DNA of 64,000 nucleotides from NCBI RefSeq assembly GCF_003287285.1, contig NZ_QMIG01000002.1, positions 372,001-436,000 on the forward strand, written 5' to 3'. Every line of letters starts with the position of its first letter. Position 1 is the first letter of the stretch. The notes beneath the pieces were generated by a model, which was not told the origin of the DNA, made no database searches, and saw only the letters and a program-made list of their open reading frames with translations. Below, piece by piece: positions 16,489-25,642 of this stretch. Source of the stretch: Phytoactinopolyspora halophila. Its GTDB lineage: Bacteria > Actinomycetota > Actinomycetes > Jiangellales > Jiangellaceae. The translations under genes were made by a program, and so were the position numbers.

Positions 16489-17055
16489 TCAGGCGGTGCG
16501 TTCGTCCGCATCGGCATCGGCCGGGCCGGCGCGACGCATGCGCTGCTTGTCGTCCCATGCCACGAGGTCCACCACCGTTGGCGCATCGGAAAGATCGGGC
16601 CAAAGATCGTTCCAGTCGGCTCCCTCGGCTCGCTGGGCAAGCTGATTGCTCGGCGTGGACGCACCGGGCCGACCGTGCTGCGAGTAGTTCAGCTCGACTT
16701 CCAGCTTGTTCACCTGAGTGCGCATCGCGTCGATGCGTTCGGCCGCGACATCGAGTAAGCCGACCATGTGACTGGTGAACTGGCGATGCTCTTCTGAATA
16801 TCGAGCATGGGTATCGGAGTACTCCGCCGCCTGATCTGCCCGCACCGCCGCGAGCTCCACGCGAAGGCGGCGTTCAAGGCGGACCGCAGCCACACCGAGC
16901 ACCACCGACGCAGCTACGCCGACAGCGGCGGCAGCGAACGGCCACACGCCATCCATCCGGATGGACATCGCGGCACTCAGAGCGGTCAGCACGGGCATGA
17001 GGACCGCCAGAACGCGAATCGTCGTCAGGCGGCGGCGATGATGGACAGAGGCCAT
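16489..17055 (-). CDS. membrane protein with coiled-coil region
   Basis: Hypothetical protein of 188 residues. Two hydrophobic segments near the N-terminus (IRVLAVLMPVLTALSAAM and WPFAAAAVGVAASVVLGVAAV) are followed by a long charged helix (about residues 65-130) likely to form a coiled coil facing the cytoplasm, then a tail with AEGADWNDLWPDLSDAPTVV. The ATG at 17055 is chosen because the 48 residues upstream are basic and unlike coding sequence. No family function is recognised. Confidence 0.7.
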   Translation of the reverse strand: MASVHHRRRLTTIRVLAVLMPVLTALSAAMSIRMDGVWPFAAAAVGVAASVVLGVAAVRLERRLRVELAAVRADQAAEYSDTHARYSEEHRQFTSHMVGLLDVAAERIDAMRTQVNKLEVELNYSQHGRPGASTPSNQLAQRAEGADWNDLWPDLSDAPTVVDLVAWDDKQRMRRAGPADADADERTA

Positions 17056-17270
17056 GTGGCTAACCGTACCGGGAAGTACTGCGGGAAACCGCTGCCACAC
17101 GCCGACAAATCCCGCGAGATTGAGGGTGTTGTGACGTGTTCGCCCGATTTCGCCGACCCCTGATCGCGCCACGATCCGACATCTCGCACGAATCGCCACG
17201 AAGGTAATTGCACGACCTTACCGACGCGAAAATCAGCGACTCGCCGTGGGCCCATGATCCAGATAACTCA

Positions 17271-17294
17271 TATCTGAGATAGAGTCCAGGGCTC
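17271..17294 (+). promoter_or_regulatory. probable leaderless promoter with palindrome
   Basis: TAGAGT at 17280-17285 fits an actinobacterial -10 box, ten bases before the GTG at 17295, which implies an mRNA starting at or next to the start codon. The perfect inverted repeat TATCTGAGATA (17271-17281) overlaps this box. The encoded protein carries its own helix-turn-helix, so autoregulation is possible. No clear -35 box is seen. Confidence 0.5.
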
Positions 17295-18824
17295 GTGGTC
17301 GACGATTACCCCAGCCGAATCGGCTCCTTGATACGTGACTCCCGGCTCCACCGGGGATGGACGCAAAGCCAGCTCGCCGAGGAGCTAGGCACCAGCCAAA
17401 GCGCTGTCAACCGGATCGAACGCGGACAGCAGAATCTCAGTCTGGAGATGATCGCCCGCATCGGAGAAGCTCTCGATCGCGAGATCGTGTCAGTAGGACC
17501 GCCCAAGCCCACCCACCTCCGGGTCACCGGTGGGCAGCAGCTTTCGGGAAGCATAGCCGTCAAATCCAGCAAGAACGCCAGTGTCGCGCTCCTGTGTGCC
17601 AGCCTGCTCAACAAGGGGATCACCATCCTGCGGGGGATCGCGCGCATCGAAGAGGTCAACCGCATCATCGAGGTGCTCGAAAGCATCGGGATCCAGACCC
17701 GCTGGCTCAACGAGGGGCGGGACGTGGAGATCGTGCCTCCCGAGCGCCTCGACCTGGAGAGCATGGACGTCGAGGCGGCTCGCCGTACCCGCAGCGCCAT
17801 CATGTTCTTGGGTCCGTTGCTACACCGGGAGGATCGGTTCAAGCTCCCGTACGCCGGTGGTTGCAGCCTCGGCACCAGGACCGTCCAGCCGCACATCGCC
17901 GCTCTTCGTCCCTTCGGCCTGGAAGTCAAGACAACCGGTGGTTTCTACCACGCCGAGGTTGACCGGCCGGCCAGCCCCGCACGGCCCATCGTGCTGACCG
18001 AACGAGGGGACACGGTCACCGAGAACGCGCTGATGGCCGCGGCCCGGAACGATGGCATGACGATCATTCGCAATGCCAGTTCCAACTACATGGTCCAGGA
18101 CCTATGTTTCTATCTGACTCAACTCGGCGTGAAGATCGAAGGAATCGGCACGACGACGCTGATCGTGCACGGAGTCCCGGAGATCGACCAGGATGTCGAC
18201 TACGCGCCTTCGGAAGATCCGATCGAAGCGATGAGCCTGCTCTCGGCGGCAATCGTCACCTCGTCGGAGATCACGATCACCCGTGCACCGATCGAGTTCC
18301 TCGAAATCGAACTCGCGCTGCTGGAGGAGATGGGGCTCGATTATGAACGAAGCCTGGAATACCTGTCCGGCAACGGCGAGACCCGGCTCGTCGACCTGAC
18401 GGTGCGGCCGTCCCTCCTGCGCCCGCCAAACGACAAGATCCACCCCATGCCCTTTCCGGGGCTGAACATCGACAACCTACCGTTCTTCGCTCTCATCGCG
18501 GCGACGGCCAGCGGGTCAACACTGATCCACGATTGGGTCTACGAGAACCGCGCCATCTATCTCACCGAACTCACGAAGCTCGGCGCCAAGGTAACCCTGC
18601 TCGACCCACATCGCGTTCTCGTCGAAGGGCCCACCCGGTTCTCGGGAACCGAGGTCATCTGCCCGCCCGCGCTCCGTCCGGCTGTGGTCGTGTTGCTGGC
18701 CATGCTTGCCGCAAAGGGGACATCCGTGCTGCGCAACGTCTACGTGATCAATCGGGGGTACGAAGAGCTCGCGGAGCGGCTTTCGGTACTCGGAGCGACC
18801 ATCGAGTCGTTTCACGACGGCTAG
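17295..18824 (+). CDS. HTH-UDP-GlcNAc 1-carboxyvinyltransferase fusion
   Basis: Protein of 509 residues with an N-terminal XRE-type helix-turn-helix (about 8-62, WTQSQLAEELGTSQSAVNRI) joined to a complete MurA-like enolpyruvyl transferase domain. MurA adds enolpyruvate from PEP to UDP-N-acetylglucosamine, the first committed step of peptidoglycan synthesis. The substrate-binding Lys-Asn pair (K93, N94) and the catalytic Cys (C190 in GGCSLGTR) are retained, so the enzyme may be active. A true housekeeping murA is expected elsewhere. The HTH suggests DNA binding or autoregulation, possibly sensing cell-wall precursors. Similar fusions exist in actinobacteria. Confidence 0.9.
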   Translation: MVDDYPSRIGSLIRDSRLHRGWTQSQLAEELGTSQSAVNRIERGQQNLSLEMIARIGEALDREIVSVGPPKPTHLRVTGGQQLSGSIAVKSSKNASVALLCASLLNKGITILRGIARIEEVNRIIEVLESIGIQTRWLNEGRDVEIVPPERLDLESMDVEAARRTRSAIMFLGPLLHREDRFKLPYAGGCSLGTRTVQPHIAALRPFGLEVKTTGGFYHAEVDRPASPARPIVLTERGDTVTENALMAAARNDGMTIIRNASSNYMVQDLCFYLTQLGVKIEGIGTTTLIVHGVPEIDQDVDYAPSEDPIEAMSLLSAAIVTSSEITITRAPIEFLEIELALLEEMGLDYERSLEYLSGNGETRLVDLTVRPSLLRPPNDKIHPMPFPGLNIDNLPFFALIAATASGSTLIHDWVYENRAIYLTELTKLGAKVTLLDPHRVLVEGPTRFSGTEVICPPALRPAVVVLLAMLAAKGTSVLRNVYVINRGYEELAERLSVLGATIESFHDG

Positions 18825-18906
18825 CTCCACCCGGGCGACGTGACCCCACACTGGAGCGTCCGATTCCCGCTAGTATGCGGTCTCCGGATCGCGCACACTG
18901 GAACAC

Positions 18907-20463
18907 GTGCTCACCGACGACGTTCGCTATCGCGCAGTGCAGAGCCGAGATGCGCGATTCGATGGCATCTTCTACCTCGGCGTCACCTCGACCGGTATCT
19001 ATTGCCGGCCCAGCTGCCCGGCACGCACGCCGCGTCGGGACAACGTCCGCTTCTACCGATCGGCCGCCGAAGCCCAGGCCGCGGGGTTTCGTGCCTGCCG
19101 CCGGTGCCGCCCGGACACCACCCCTGGCTCGCCCGAGTGGAACGTTCGCGCCGATGTCGCCGCTCGCGCCATGCGCTTGATCGCCGATGGTCTCGTCGAC
19201 CGGACGGGCGTCAGCGGCCTGGCGGCCCGGCTCGGCTACAGCCAGCGCCAGGTTCACCGGACCCTCGTGGACGAGGTGGGAGCCGGCCCGATGCGCCTGG
19301 CCCGCGCCCAGCGGGCACACACGGCCCGAACGTTGTTGGAGACGACACGGCTGGACATCTCCGAGATCGCCTTCGCCGCCGGTTTCGCAAGTATCCGGCA
19401 GTTCAACGAGACGATTCGCGAGATCTACGCCTGTACGCCCAGCGCGCTGCGCGCTCGGGCACCCGGCCACGCGTCGCCACAGCACGGCATCAGCAGCGCC
19501 GCTGGCACCATCGAGCTTCGACTGGCGTACCGGCAACCGGCCGATTTCGACGGGCTCCTGAGGTTCCTCGCCGACCGCGCGGTGCCCGGGGTCGAAGAGG
19601 TCGTCGGTTACACGTACCGGCGCAGCCTCTCCCTGCCGCATGGTGCTTGCGTGGCCGAACTCAGCCCGGAGAGCCGCTGGGTCCGCGCCGTCCTCCACCT
19701 GTCCGATCCGCGTGACCTCCCGGTGGCCGTCGCGCGGTGCCGGCGGATCCTGGACCTCGATGCGGATCCGCGGGCGGTCGACGACGCCCTCGGCGAAGAT
19801 CCACTGCTGCGTCCGCTCGTCGACGCCGCGCCGGGTCGTCGGGTACCAGGAACCGCCGACGGAGCCGAGCTCGCCGTCCGGGCCGTGCTAGGTCAGCAGA
19901 TCTCGGTGGCCGCGGCCCGCACCCACGCAGCACGACTCGTGCGCGCACACGGCACGCCACTCGATGGTCCCGTTGGGAACGTCACCCACATGTTTCCCAC
20001 GGCCGATGTGCTCACCGCTCCCGACGCCACGGCACTCCGAATGCCAGCGAGCCGGCGCCGCACGCTCGCAGAACTCGCCACCCGGCTGGTGGATGGCCGG
20101 CTGCGGCTGGATCCCGGTGCCGACTGGGACGAAGCGGGCCGCCAGCTGCTCGGCGTCCCCGGCATCGGCGCATGGACGGCCGGATACGTCCGCATGCGCG
20201 CTCTCGGTGATCCAGACGTGTTCCTCTCCACCGATCTGGCCGTGCGGCACGCGCTGGCACGCCTCGGTTTCTCCGGCGGGACACGCGAGATCACGGCGCG
20301 GGCCGAGCGATGGCAGCCCTGGCGTTCCTACGCATTGATGCACGTCTGGGCGGCCACGAACACCATGAAAATCGAGAAGGAGAAGTACTCATGCCCACCT
20401 ATTGGAGCGAAACCGACAGCCCGCTCGGCACATTACTCCTCACCGCCGACGACACCGGCCTGA
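18907..20463 (+). CDS. Ada-AlkA fusion: methyl sensor and DNA glycosylase
   Basis: Protein of 518 residues combining an Ada-type zinc domain (Cys33, Cys37, Cys64, Cys67; Cys33 is the expected methyl acceptor), an AraC helix-turn-helix (about 75-170) and a 3-methyladenine DNA glycosylase II domain. The latter has the helix-hairpin-helix LLGVPGIGAWTAGY and the catalytic Asp in FLSTDLAVRHA. It senses methyl phosphotriesters, probably activates alkylation-repair genes and removes alkylated bases. The start is GTG. The last 24 codons overlap ogt in another frame and are probably not part of the folded domain. Confidence 0.93.
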   Translation: MLTDDVRYRAVQSRDARFDGIFYLGVTSTGIYCRPSCPARTPRRDNVRFYRSAAEAQAAGFRACRRCRPDTTPGSPEWNVRADVAARAMRLIADGLVDRTGVSGLAARLGYSQRQVHRTLVDEVGAGPMRLARAQRAHTARTLLETTRLDISEIAFAAGFASIRQFNETIREIYACTPSALRARAPGHASPQHGISSAAGTIELRLAYRQPADFDGLLRFLADRAVPGVEEVVGYTYRRSLSLPHGACVAELSPESRWVRAVLHLSDPRDLPVAVARCRRILDLDADPRAVDDALGEDPLLRPLVDAAPGRRVPGTADGAELAVRAVLGQQISVAAARTHAARLVRAHGTPLDGPVGNVTHMFPTADVLTAPDATALRMPASRRRTLAELATRLVDGRLRLDPGADWDEAGRQLLGVPGIGAWTAGYVRMRALGDPDVFLSTDLAVRHALARLGFSGGTREITARAERWQPWRSYALMHVWAATNTMKIEKEKYSCPPIGAKPTARSAHYSSPPTTPA

Positions 20464-20882
20464 CCGGCCTGTACATGGAGGAACACCGGCACGGACCCGG
20501 TGGCGTCCAGCCAGGCTGGATACGCGACGATTCCCGGTTCGACGACGCCCGGAAACAGCTGCACGCGTACTTTTCCGGAGAGCTGCACGAGTTCGACCTT
20601 CCCCTCAATCCGGCCGGAACCACGTTCCAGCAGGAGGTCTGGACGGCGTTGCGTGCCATCCCCTATGGCGAAGTGCGTAGCTATGGGGACATCGCGGAAC
20701 AAATCGGCAAGCCCGGAGCAGCACGCGCCGTGGGGCTGGCCAACGGCCGGAATCCGATCGCCATCATCGTTCCATGTCACCGCGTGATCGGCGCCTCGGG
20801 CCAGCTCACCGGCTACGGGGGAGGCGTCGACCGCAAGCGGCGCCTCCTGGACCTCGAATCCACAGCCACACAACCGATCTAG
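20391..20882 (+). CDS. ogt: methylated-DNA-protein cysteine methyltransferase
   Basis: Suicide repair protein of 163 residues that takes the alkyl group from O6-alkylguanine onto its own cysteine. The active site is IIVPCHRVIG with Cys129, and the DNA-binding segment is YGEVRSYGDIAEQIGKPGAARAVG. AAGGAG 8 bases before the ATG fixes the start at 20391. It overlaps the 3' end of the Ada-AlkA gene by 73 bases, so the two repair genes are co-transcribed and probably induced together by the Ada domain. Confidence 0.95.
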   Translation: MPTYWSETDSPLGTLLLTADDTGLTGLYMEEHRHGPGGVQPGWIRDDSRFDDARKQLHAYFSGELHEFDLPLNPAGTTFQQEVWTALRAIPYGEVRSYGDIAEQIGKPGAARAVGLANGRNPIAIIVPCHRVIGASGQLTGYGGGVDRKRRLLDLESTATQPI

Positions 20883-20910
20883 GGATACGGCTCCGCCCGC
20901 TCGGCCGGGA

Positions 20911-21228
20911 CTACCAGTGCCAGCCGAGCCGGCGGAGCTCGGCTTCCAGCATCAACGTGCGTACTCGCGGCTCGGTATCCGGAATGGGCACACCAGCCAT
21001 CCGTGCGGCGTCGCACAGCAAGCCGTCGTAAGCGGTGGTGGCCGCGACCAGATGGAAACCGCGAGCCCAGCAACGGCGAGTATTCTCCAGCGTATGGATT
21101 TCTGCCGCGACGCGGCTGAGCCGGTACTGGATGGCCAGGGTGTCGAAGGGATCCGAGCCAGGTTCCGGCTCCTCGACGGGCCGCCGCAGGCGCAGGGCCC
21201 GGAACAGGTCTACGAGACTCGTCCTCAT
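20911..21228 (-). CDS. conserved hypothetical protein
   Basis: Small protein of 105 residues, probably cytoplasmic, without a recognised domain. It is rich in charged residues, with segments YRLSRVAAEIHTLE, CWARGFHLVAATTAYDGLLC and MLEAELRRLGWHW, and is predicted mainly helical. Small proteins of this look are conserved beside unrelated genes in actinobacteria. It is convergent with ogt (28 bases between stops) and 64 bases downstream of the acetyltransferase gene on the same strand. Confidence 0.65.
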   Translation of the reverse strand: MRTSLVDLFRALRLRRPVEEPEPGSDPFDTLAIQYRLSRVAAEIHTLENTRRCWARGFHLVAATTAYDGLLCDAARMAGVPIPDTEPRVRTLMLEAELRRLGWHW

Positions 21229-21292
21229 CAGGCCTCCCGCTACCGAGGATAATCAAGATCTCGCGCGCGGGCAGCACCGCGAGCACGACGAT

Positions 21293-22294
21293 TCAGGCAA
21301 GCTCCTTCGCGTACATCACCGTGCTGCGCTCGCGGACGTAGCCGAGCCGTTCGTAAAGGCCCAGCGCACCTGTCGGGTTCTCGGTATCGACATCGAGCCC
21401 CGCGTATTCGAGACCGGCGTCGGCGTAGGCATGCATGGCGGCGGTCAGCAACGCTTCCGCGATCCCCCGCCCGCGGTACTCGCGCCGAACGGCCAGCAGG
21501 TCGGTCCAGCCCTCGGTGTATCCCTGGGGTTCCCAGTCCTGCTCGTAGCGGCCGGAGATGAGATATCCGACCACGCGGTCACTCGGCGGATCGACGGCGA
21601 CGAAACTCCAATCGGCCCGGAAACTCTCCGCGTCCACGACGCTCAGCGTCCACTCTTCGGAACTGAGCGGGTTCGATCCCCAGTGATCCACCGCGAACGA
21701 CTCGTTGTGGGTGAGCCGGACATCCTCGTCTCGGGCACGGTCGTACAGCTCGATCCGCACGTCGTCCACACCGACCTTCGGCAATGGCTGCGACAGGTCG
21801 CGTCGCATCTCCACGTACCAGCGCAGCGCGGAATACCCGGCCCGCTCCACCAACGATCTCGTGGTGGCCTGGTGCTCGTCGACGAAGACGCGCAACCGAG
21901 CAGGCCCCGTGGACCCGGCTGCCACCAGTTGTTGCCGCGCACGCGCCTCGCTCCAGGCGAGCAACGCACGACCGATGCCGCGCCCGCGATCTGCCGGGTG
22001 TACTCCGCCAAGCAGGATCGGCGCCGGCGTTCCCTCGTCAGCGGGCCGGAATTCGGTGCGTGCCCATGCACGCATCCGGCCATGCTCGTCGAACCCGCCG
22101 ATGAAGTCTCGTTCCGGATCTCGCCAGCTACCCGTGAACAGCGTCGTCAGCTCATGCTCCGCGGTTCGCTCCACGGCATCGTCGTGATCTTCGATCGTCT
22201 TCTTGAGATGAAACCAGGCCGGAACGTCGTCAACCGTCAACGCTCGCCACGTCAGGCCGACATCGGGGGGTAGCGACGGAAGGCTCTCAGGCAC
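21293..22294 (-). CDS. tandem GNAT acetyltransferase
   Basis: Protein of 333 residues with two GNAT folds. The first (about 1-165) has the acetyl-CoA loop GVHPADRGRGIGRALL; the second (about 175-333) has AVRREYRGRGIAEALL. Both Q/RxxGxG/A motifs are intact. The layout is like mycothiol synthase and related two-domain acetyltransferases, but key features of MshD cannot be verified by eye, so the substrate is left open. It is preceded upstream by the EcsC gene on the same strand. Confidence 0.85.
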   Translation of the reverse strand: MPESLPSLPPDVGLTWRALTVDDVPAWFHLKKTIEDHDDAVERTAEHELTTLFTGSWRDPERDFIGGFDEHGRMRAWARTEFRPADEGTPAPILLGGVHPADRGRGIGRALLAWSEARARQQLVAAGSTGPARLRVFVDEHQATTRSLVERAGYSALRWYVEMRRDLSQPLPKVGVDDVRIELYDRARDEDVRLTHNESFAVDHWGSNPLSSEEWTLSVVDAESFRADWSFVAVDPPSDRVVGYLISGRYEQDWEPQGYTEGWTDLLAVRREYRGRGIAEALLTAAMHAYADAGLEYAGLDVDTENPTGALGLYERLGYVRERSTVMYAKELA

Positions 22295-22345
22295 GACTTC
22301 ACAGTAGATCCGCGGCCGGGCACGTCCAACCCATTTTCGTCTCGA

Positions 22346-23035
22346 CTACTCCTGCTCGATCATGACGTGGGTCGGAAACTGCCTGCCGGCATATCTGCCG
22401 ATCGACCACGTCGAGTAAGCGTCGACACCCGCGCTCACAGCGCCACCCAGCACCGGCACCCGTTTGGCGAAGATCAAGGTCGCGTGCTTGCCACCGATCC
22501 GGGAGGCAAGCTCCTGTGCCACTCGCGTGGTGATCCGCTCCAGCATGGCGGACGTGATTTCGGTCTTACCGACGGCGACCTCGTGCGGGGAAGCGGGCAG
22601 GCCCCCCTCCCGTGCGATGGCGGCTCCATCCTTACCCGGCAGCGTCATCAACGCGGCCGCACGCACCCGGGGATCGTTGATGTCATAGCCCCGCAGGTGG
22701 GCAATCGCTGCCGCCATGCGCAGGTGGAGAACCGCGATGCCGGCGATGTTGGCGGGAATGGCCACCGGCATGGTGACGACGCCGCCCACATTCGCGACGA
22801 ATCCCTGGACACCGGCGAGCCGGACGTGTTGCTCGATCAGGTCACGGATGGCGTGATCCACGTCCCGGCGCCGTTCCAGATGTTTGCGAGCGACCTCGCG
22901 GGCACCGGGAAAGCCGTTGAACCCATCGATGGCCTTGTCGACGAACTGATGCGCGCTGCGAGCCGCGACCGCCGGCGCCGACCGGCGGGCCGCCTGGTTA
23001 CTTGCCCATGCCGTCATGTTTGCCCGAAGACCCAT
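22346..23035 (-). CDS. EcsC family protein
   Basis: Protein of 229 residues of the EcsC family, whose molecular role is unclear. A central glycine-rich hydrophobic segment (VQGFVANVGGVVTMPVAIPANIAGIAV) and the C-terminal block FAKRVPVLGGAVSAGVDAYSTW are typical. It may associate with the membrane. It is followed by the tandem GNAT gene and preceded by the PP2C phosphatase gene, all on the minus strand with short gaps. Confidence 0.8.
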   Translation of the reverse strand: MGLRANMTAWASNQAARRSAPAVAARSAHQFVDKAIDGFNGFPGAREVARKHLERRRDVDHAIRDLIEQHVRLAGVQGFVANVGGVVTMPVAIPANIAGIAVLHLRMAAAIAHLRGYDINDPRVRAAALMTLPGKDGAAIAREGGLPASPHEVAVGKTEITSAMLERITTRVAQELASRIGGKHATLIFAKRVPVLGGAVSAGVDAYSTWSIGRYAGRQFPTHVMIEQE

Positions 23036-23057
23036 GGTTTTCAGCTTACGCCGACAC

Positions 23058-23789
23058 TCACCTCATGTCTTCGACGTCCACCACGACCACCGAGTAATTG
23101 TCGTGTGCACCAGCACCGCGCACGTGAGAGACCAGTTCATCCAGCACGTCCGTGGCCGATTCTTCCAGCGCCGCTCGGTGCAGTGCACCATGGTCGAGAG
23201 ATCCGGTGATGCCGTCGGTGCATAGCAAGAACCGCTGGCGTGGATCGAGATCGAAGGCGATGACGTGCGGTTCCGGTACACCCGTTCCGTGTCCAAGTGC
23301 CTGGGTGAGATACGGCGTCGGCCGCCCACCCGGACCGGCGAGGTTGTCGTCGGTCGACACCTGCTCGAGAGTGTCGTCGGCGATCCGGTACACGCGGCTG
23401 TCGCCAACGTTGAAACAGGTTACCCCCGACGGATCGAACACCGCTCCGGCCAGGGTCGTCCCCAGTCCTGCCAACCGCGGATCCTGGCCGAACTGCGCGA
23501 CCTGTCGATCGATCGCCACGACGCCGTCGGCGATGTCCCCGGCAGAGTGCCAGTCCGGACCCCGGGCCGCAACTTCGGTCAGCGCGGCACGGCTGGCGAC
23601 GTCTCCACCCGCGTGCCCTCCGAGGCCGTCCGCGACCGCACACACCATCGGCTGGTTCGCCGACATCTCCAGCAGCGTGGCGACACCCTGGTTGGATTGG
23701 CACATCCACGTGCCGATAAGCACCGCATCTTCGTTCTGGGTACGGACCAGGCCACGGTCAGTCACCGCCCAGACACGTATCCGCAGCAT
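23058..23789 (-). CDS. PP2C-type serine/threonine phosphatase
   Basis: Metal-dependent protein phosphatase of 243 residues. The metal-binding motifs are present in order: RTQNEDA, ADGLGGHAGGDVAS, GDSRVYRI, CTDGITGSLD and HDNYSVVVV. GGAGG lies 10 bases upstream of the ATG at 23789, while the longer frame to 23924 has no domain content. Partner kinases are not in the window. It is divergent from aat across about 200 bases that must carry promoters for both. Confidence 0.92.
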   Translation of the reverse strand: MLRIRVWAVTDRGLVRTQNEDAVLIGTWMCQSNQGVATLLEMSANQPMVCAVADGLGGHAGGDVASRAALTEVAARGPDWHSAGDIADGVVAIDRQVAQFGQDPRLAGLGTTLAGAVFDPSGVTCFNVGDSRVYRIADDTLEQVSTDDNLAGPGGRPTPYLTQALGHGTGVPEPHVIAFDLDPRQRFLLCTDGITGSLDHGALHRAALEESATDVLDELVSHVRGAGAHDNYSVVVVDVEDMR

Positions 23790-23993
23790 AGCGCCGTACC
23801 TCCAGATACAGCCGGCGACAAGTCCGGCTCTCGGCACTTTTCCGACATTCGAAGTAAAGCGATCATCCCCTAGTGGCCCGGGGTTGTGAAGAGCGCGTAA
23901 CGTACGCGTCGACACGAGGCCCACGAAATACGCTTGTGGTTTGGGGAGTACCCGGAACGCCAGAGCAGGACACGGAGGGAGCGAAGAGAGAAG

Positions 23994-24746
23994 GTGCCCG
24001 TCGAGCCACCCCCCACGCGATGGGAACTGCCCACCGTGAATGCCGACTGTGACGATCTCGTCGGGCTCGGCGCCGACCTCGAACCCGGCACATTGCTGGC
24101 CGCATACCGGTGCGGGCTGTTCCCGATGCCGGTCGATCGCCTCTTCGGCCGATCGAGCCTGGCCTGGTGGTCACCCGATCCGCGGGGTGTGCTGCCGTTC
24201 AACGCACTACGGATCACCAGATCGTTGCGCCAGGCCTGCAAGCGTTTCGAGATTCGCGTGGACACCGCCTTCGACGCGGTGGTCGAGGCATGTGCCGATC
24301 CCAGCCGACCAGGTGCCTGGATCACCGACGAGATCCGCACCGCGTACGGCCGCCTGCATCGCCTCGGCTGGGCGCATTCCGTGGAGGCCTGGACACCAGA
24401 CGGCCGGCTCGCTGGCGGCCTGTACGGTGTCGCCATCGGCGGCCTGTTCGCCGGTGAATCGATGTTCCACGCTCGTGAGCGGTGGGGGCGGGACGCGTCC
24501 AAGGTCGCGCTCGTCGCATTGGTCGAGATGCTCAAGGCCGACGGCGCCGCCGGTCGGCTGCTCGATGTCCAGTGGGGGACACCGCACCTGAGACGCCTCG
24601 GTGTCGTGGAGATCTCGCGCGAGGAATACCTGAGCCGACTTCGCGCGGCCCTGCGGCTGGATCTGCCGGCCGTATTCGGCCACACCCCTCGCTCCGCCCA
24701 CTCATCCGGGCCGAGCGCGGGCATTCGCCGCGAGAGCAGTGCATGA
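23994..24746 (+). CDS. aat: leucyl/phenylalanyl-tRNA-protein transferase
   Basis: Adds Leu or Phe from charged tRNA to proteins with N-terminal Arg or Lys, marking them for ClpS-ClpAP-type degradation (N-end rule). The family blocks AYRCGLFPMPV, LAWWSPDPRGVLP, GGLYGVAIGGLFAGESMFH and LDVQWGTPHLRRLGV are complete. The GTG at 23994 gives 250 residues; an open frame from 23934 adds a basic stretch with no homology. Its stop is 8 bases before the start of the Fpg/Nei glycosylase gene. Confidence 0.95.
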   Translation: MPVEPPPTRWELPTVNADCDDLVGLGADLEPGTLLAAYRCGLFPMPVDRLFGRSSLAWWSPDPRGVLPFNALRITRSLRQACKRFEIRVDTAFDAVVEACADPSRPGAWITDEIRTAYGRLHRLGWAHSVEAWTPDGRLAGGLYGVAIGGLFAGESMFHARERWGRDASKVALVALVEMLKADGAAGRLLDVQWGTPHLRRLGVVEISREEYLSRLRAALRLDLPAVFGHTPRSAHSSGPSAGIRRESSA

Positions 24747-24753
24747 TAGCTAT

Positions 24754-25617
24754 ATGCCCGAACTACCAGAGGTAGCGGCATTGGCCGGATTCCTGCGCGA
24801 GCGTGCCGTCGGCACACCCGTCGCGAAGGTCGACGTCGCGGCCGTGAGCGTACTCAAAACATTCGATCCTCCCATCACGAGTTTGGGTGGGCTGACCGTC
24901 ACCGCGGTGGATCGGCACGGGAAGTTCCTCGACATCGACTGCGACGGGCTGCACCTCGTCATTCATCTCGCCCGGGCAGGATGGTTGCGCTGGAGCGACT
25001 CCTTACCGACCCGGCCCCCGAAGCCCGGCAAGGGTCCGCTGGCCTTACGGGTACGTCTCGCCGACGGCTCCGGCTTCGACCTCACCGAGGCGGGAACTCA
25101 CAAGAAACTGTCGGTCTACCTCGTGCGCGACGTCGCAGACGTCCCCGGAATCGCCCGCCTGGGCATCGACCCATTCGACGACGCGTTCACCGTGGACGCC
25201 TTGCGTCAGCTCTTGCACGATGCCGGCCGGGCACAGATCAAGGGAGTGCTGCGAAACCAATCGGTCATCTCCGGGCTGGGCAACGCCTATTCAGACGAAG
25301 TCCTGCACGCCGCGCGGCTCTCTCCGTTCCATGCCGCATCCACGTTGACCGACGACGAGATCACCAGGCTGCACGCCGCCATCGTCGGCGATCTCACGAC
25401 CGCCGTCGAGCGTGCCGATGGGCTGGCGGCTCGCGATCTCAAAGACACGAAACGCACGTCGTTGCGCGTGCACGGCCGCACCGGTGAGGCCTGCCCGATC
25501 TGCGGCGACACGATTCGCGAGGTATCGTTTGCCGATTCCAGCCTTCAGTACTGTCCGGGCTGCCAGACTAACGGCAAGGTCCTCGCCGACCGCCGCCTTT
25601 CCCGCCTGCTGAAATGA
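24754..25617 (+). CDS. Fpg/Nei family DNA glycosylase
   Basis: Bifunctional DNA glycosylase/AP lyase of 287 residues for oxidised bases. It begins MPELPEV, leaving the catalytic Pro2 and Glu3 after Met removal; the lysine in DRHGKFLDI corresponds to the conserved Lys of the family. The H2TH region is followed by a C-terminal zinc finger with CPICGD and YCPGCQ. The sequence after the finger (GKVLADRRLSRLLK) is like actinobacterial Nei-type enzymes. The start at 24754 is fixed by the invariant N-terminus. Confidence 0.92.
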   Translation: MPELPEVAALAGFLRERAVGTPVAKVDVAAVSVLKTFDPPITSLGGLTVTAVDRHGKFLDIDCDGLHLVIHLARAGWLRWSDSLPTRPPKPGKGPLALRVRLADGSGFDLTEAGTHKKLSVYLVRDVADVPGIARLGIDPFDDAFTVDALRQLLHDAGRAQIKGVLRNQSVISGLGNAYSDEVLHAARLSPFHAASTLTDDEITRLHAAIVGDLTTAVERADGLAARDLKDTKRTSLRVHGRTGEACPICGDTIREVSFADSSLQYCPGCQTNGKVLADRRLSRLLK

Positions 25618-25642
25618 TCGTGAGGACACCCGGTGCATTGAC

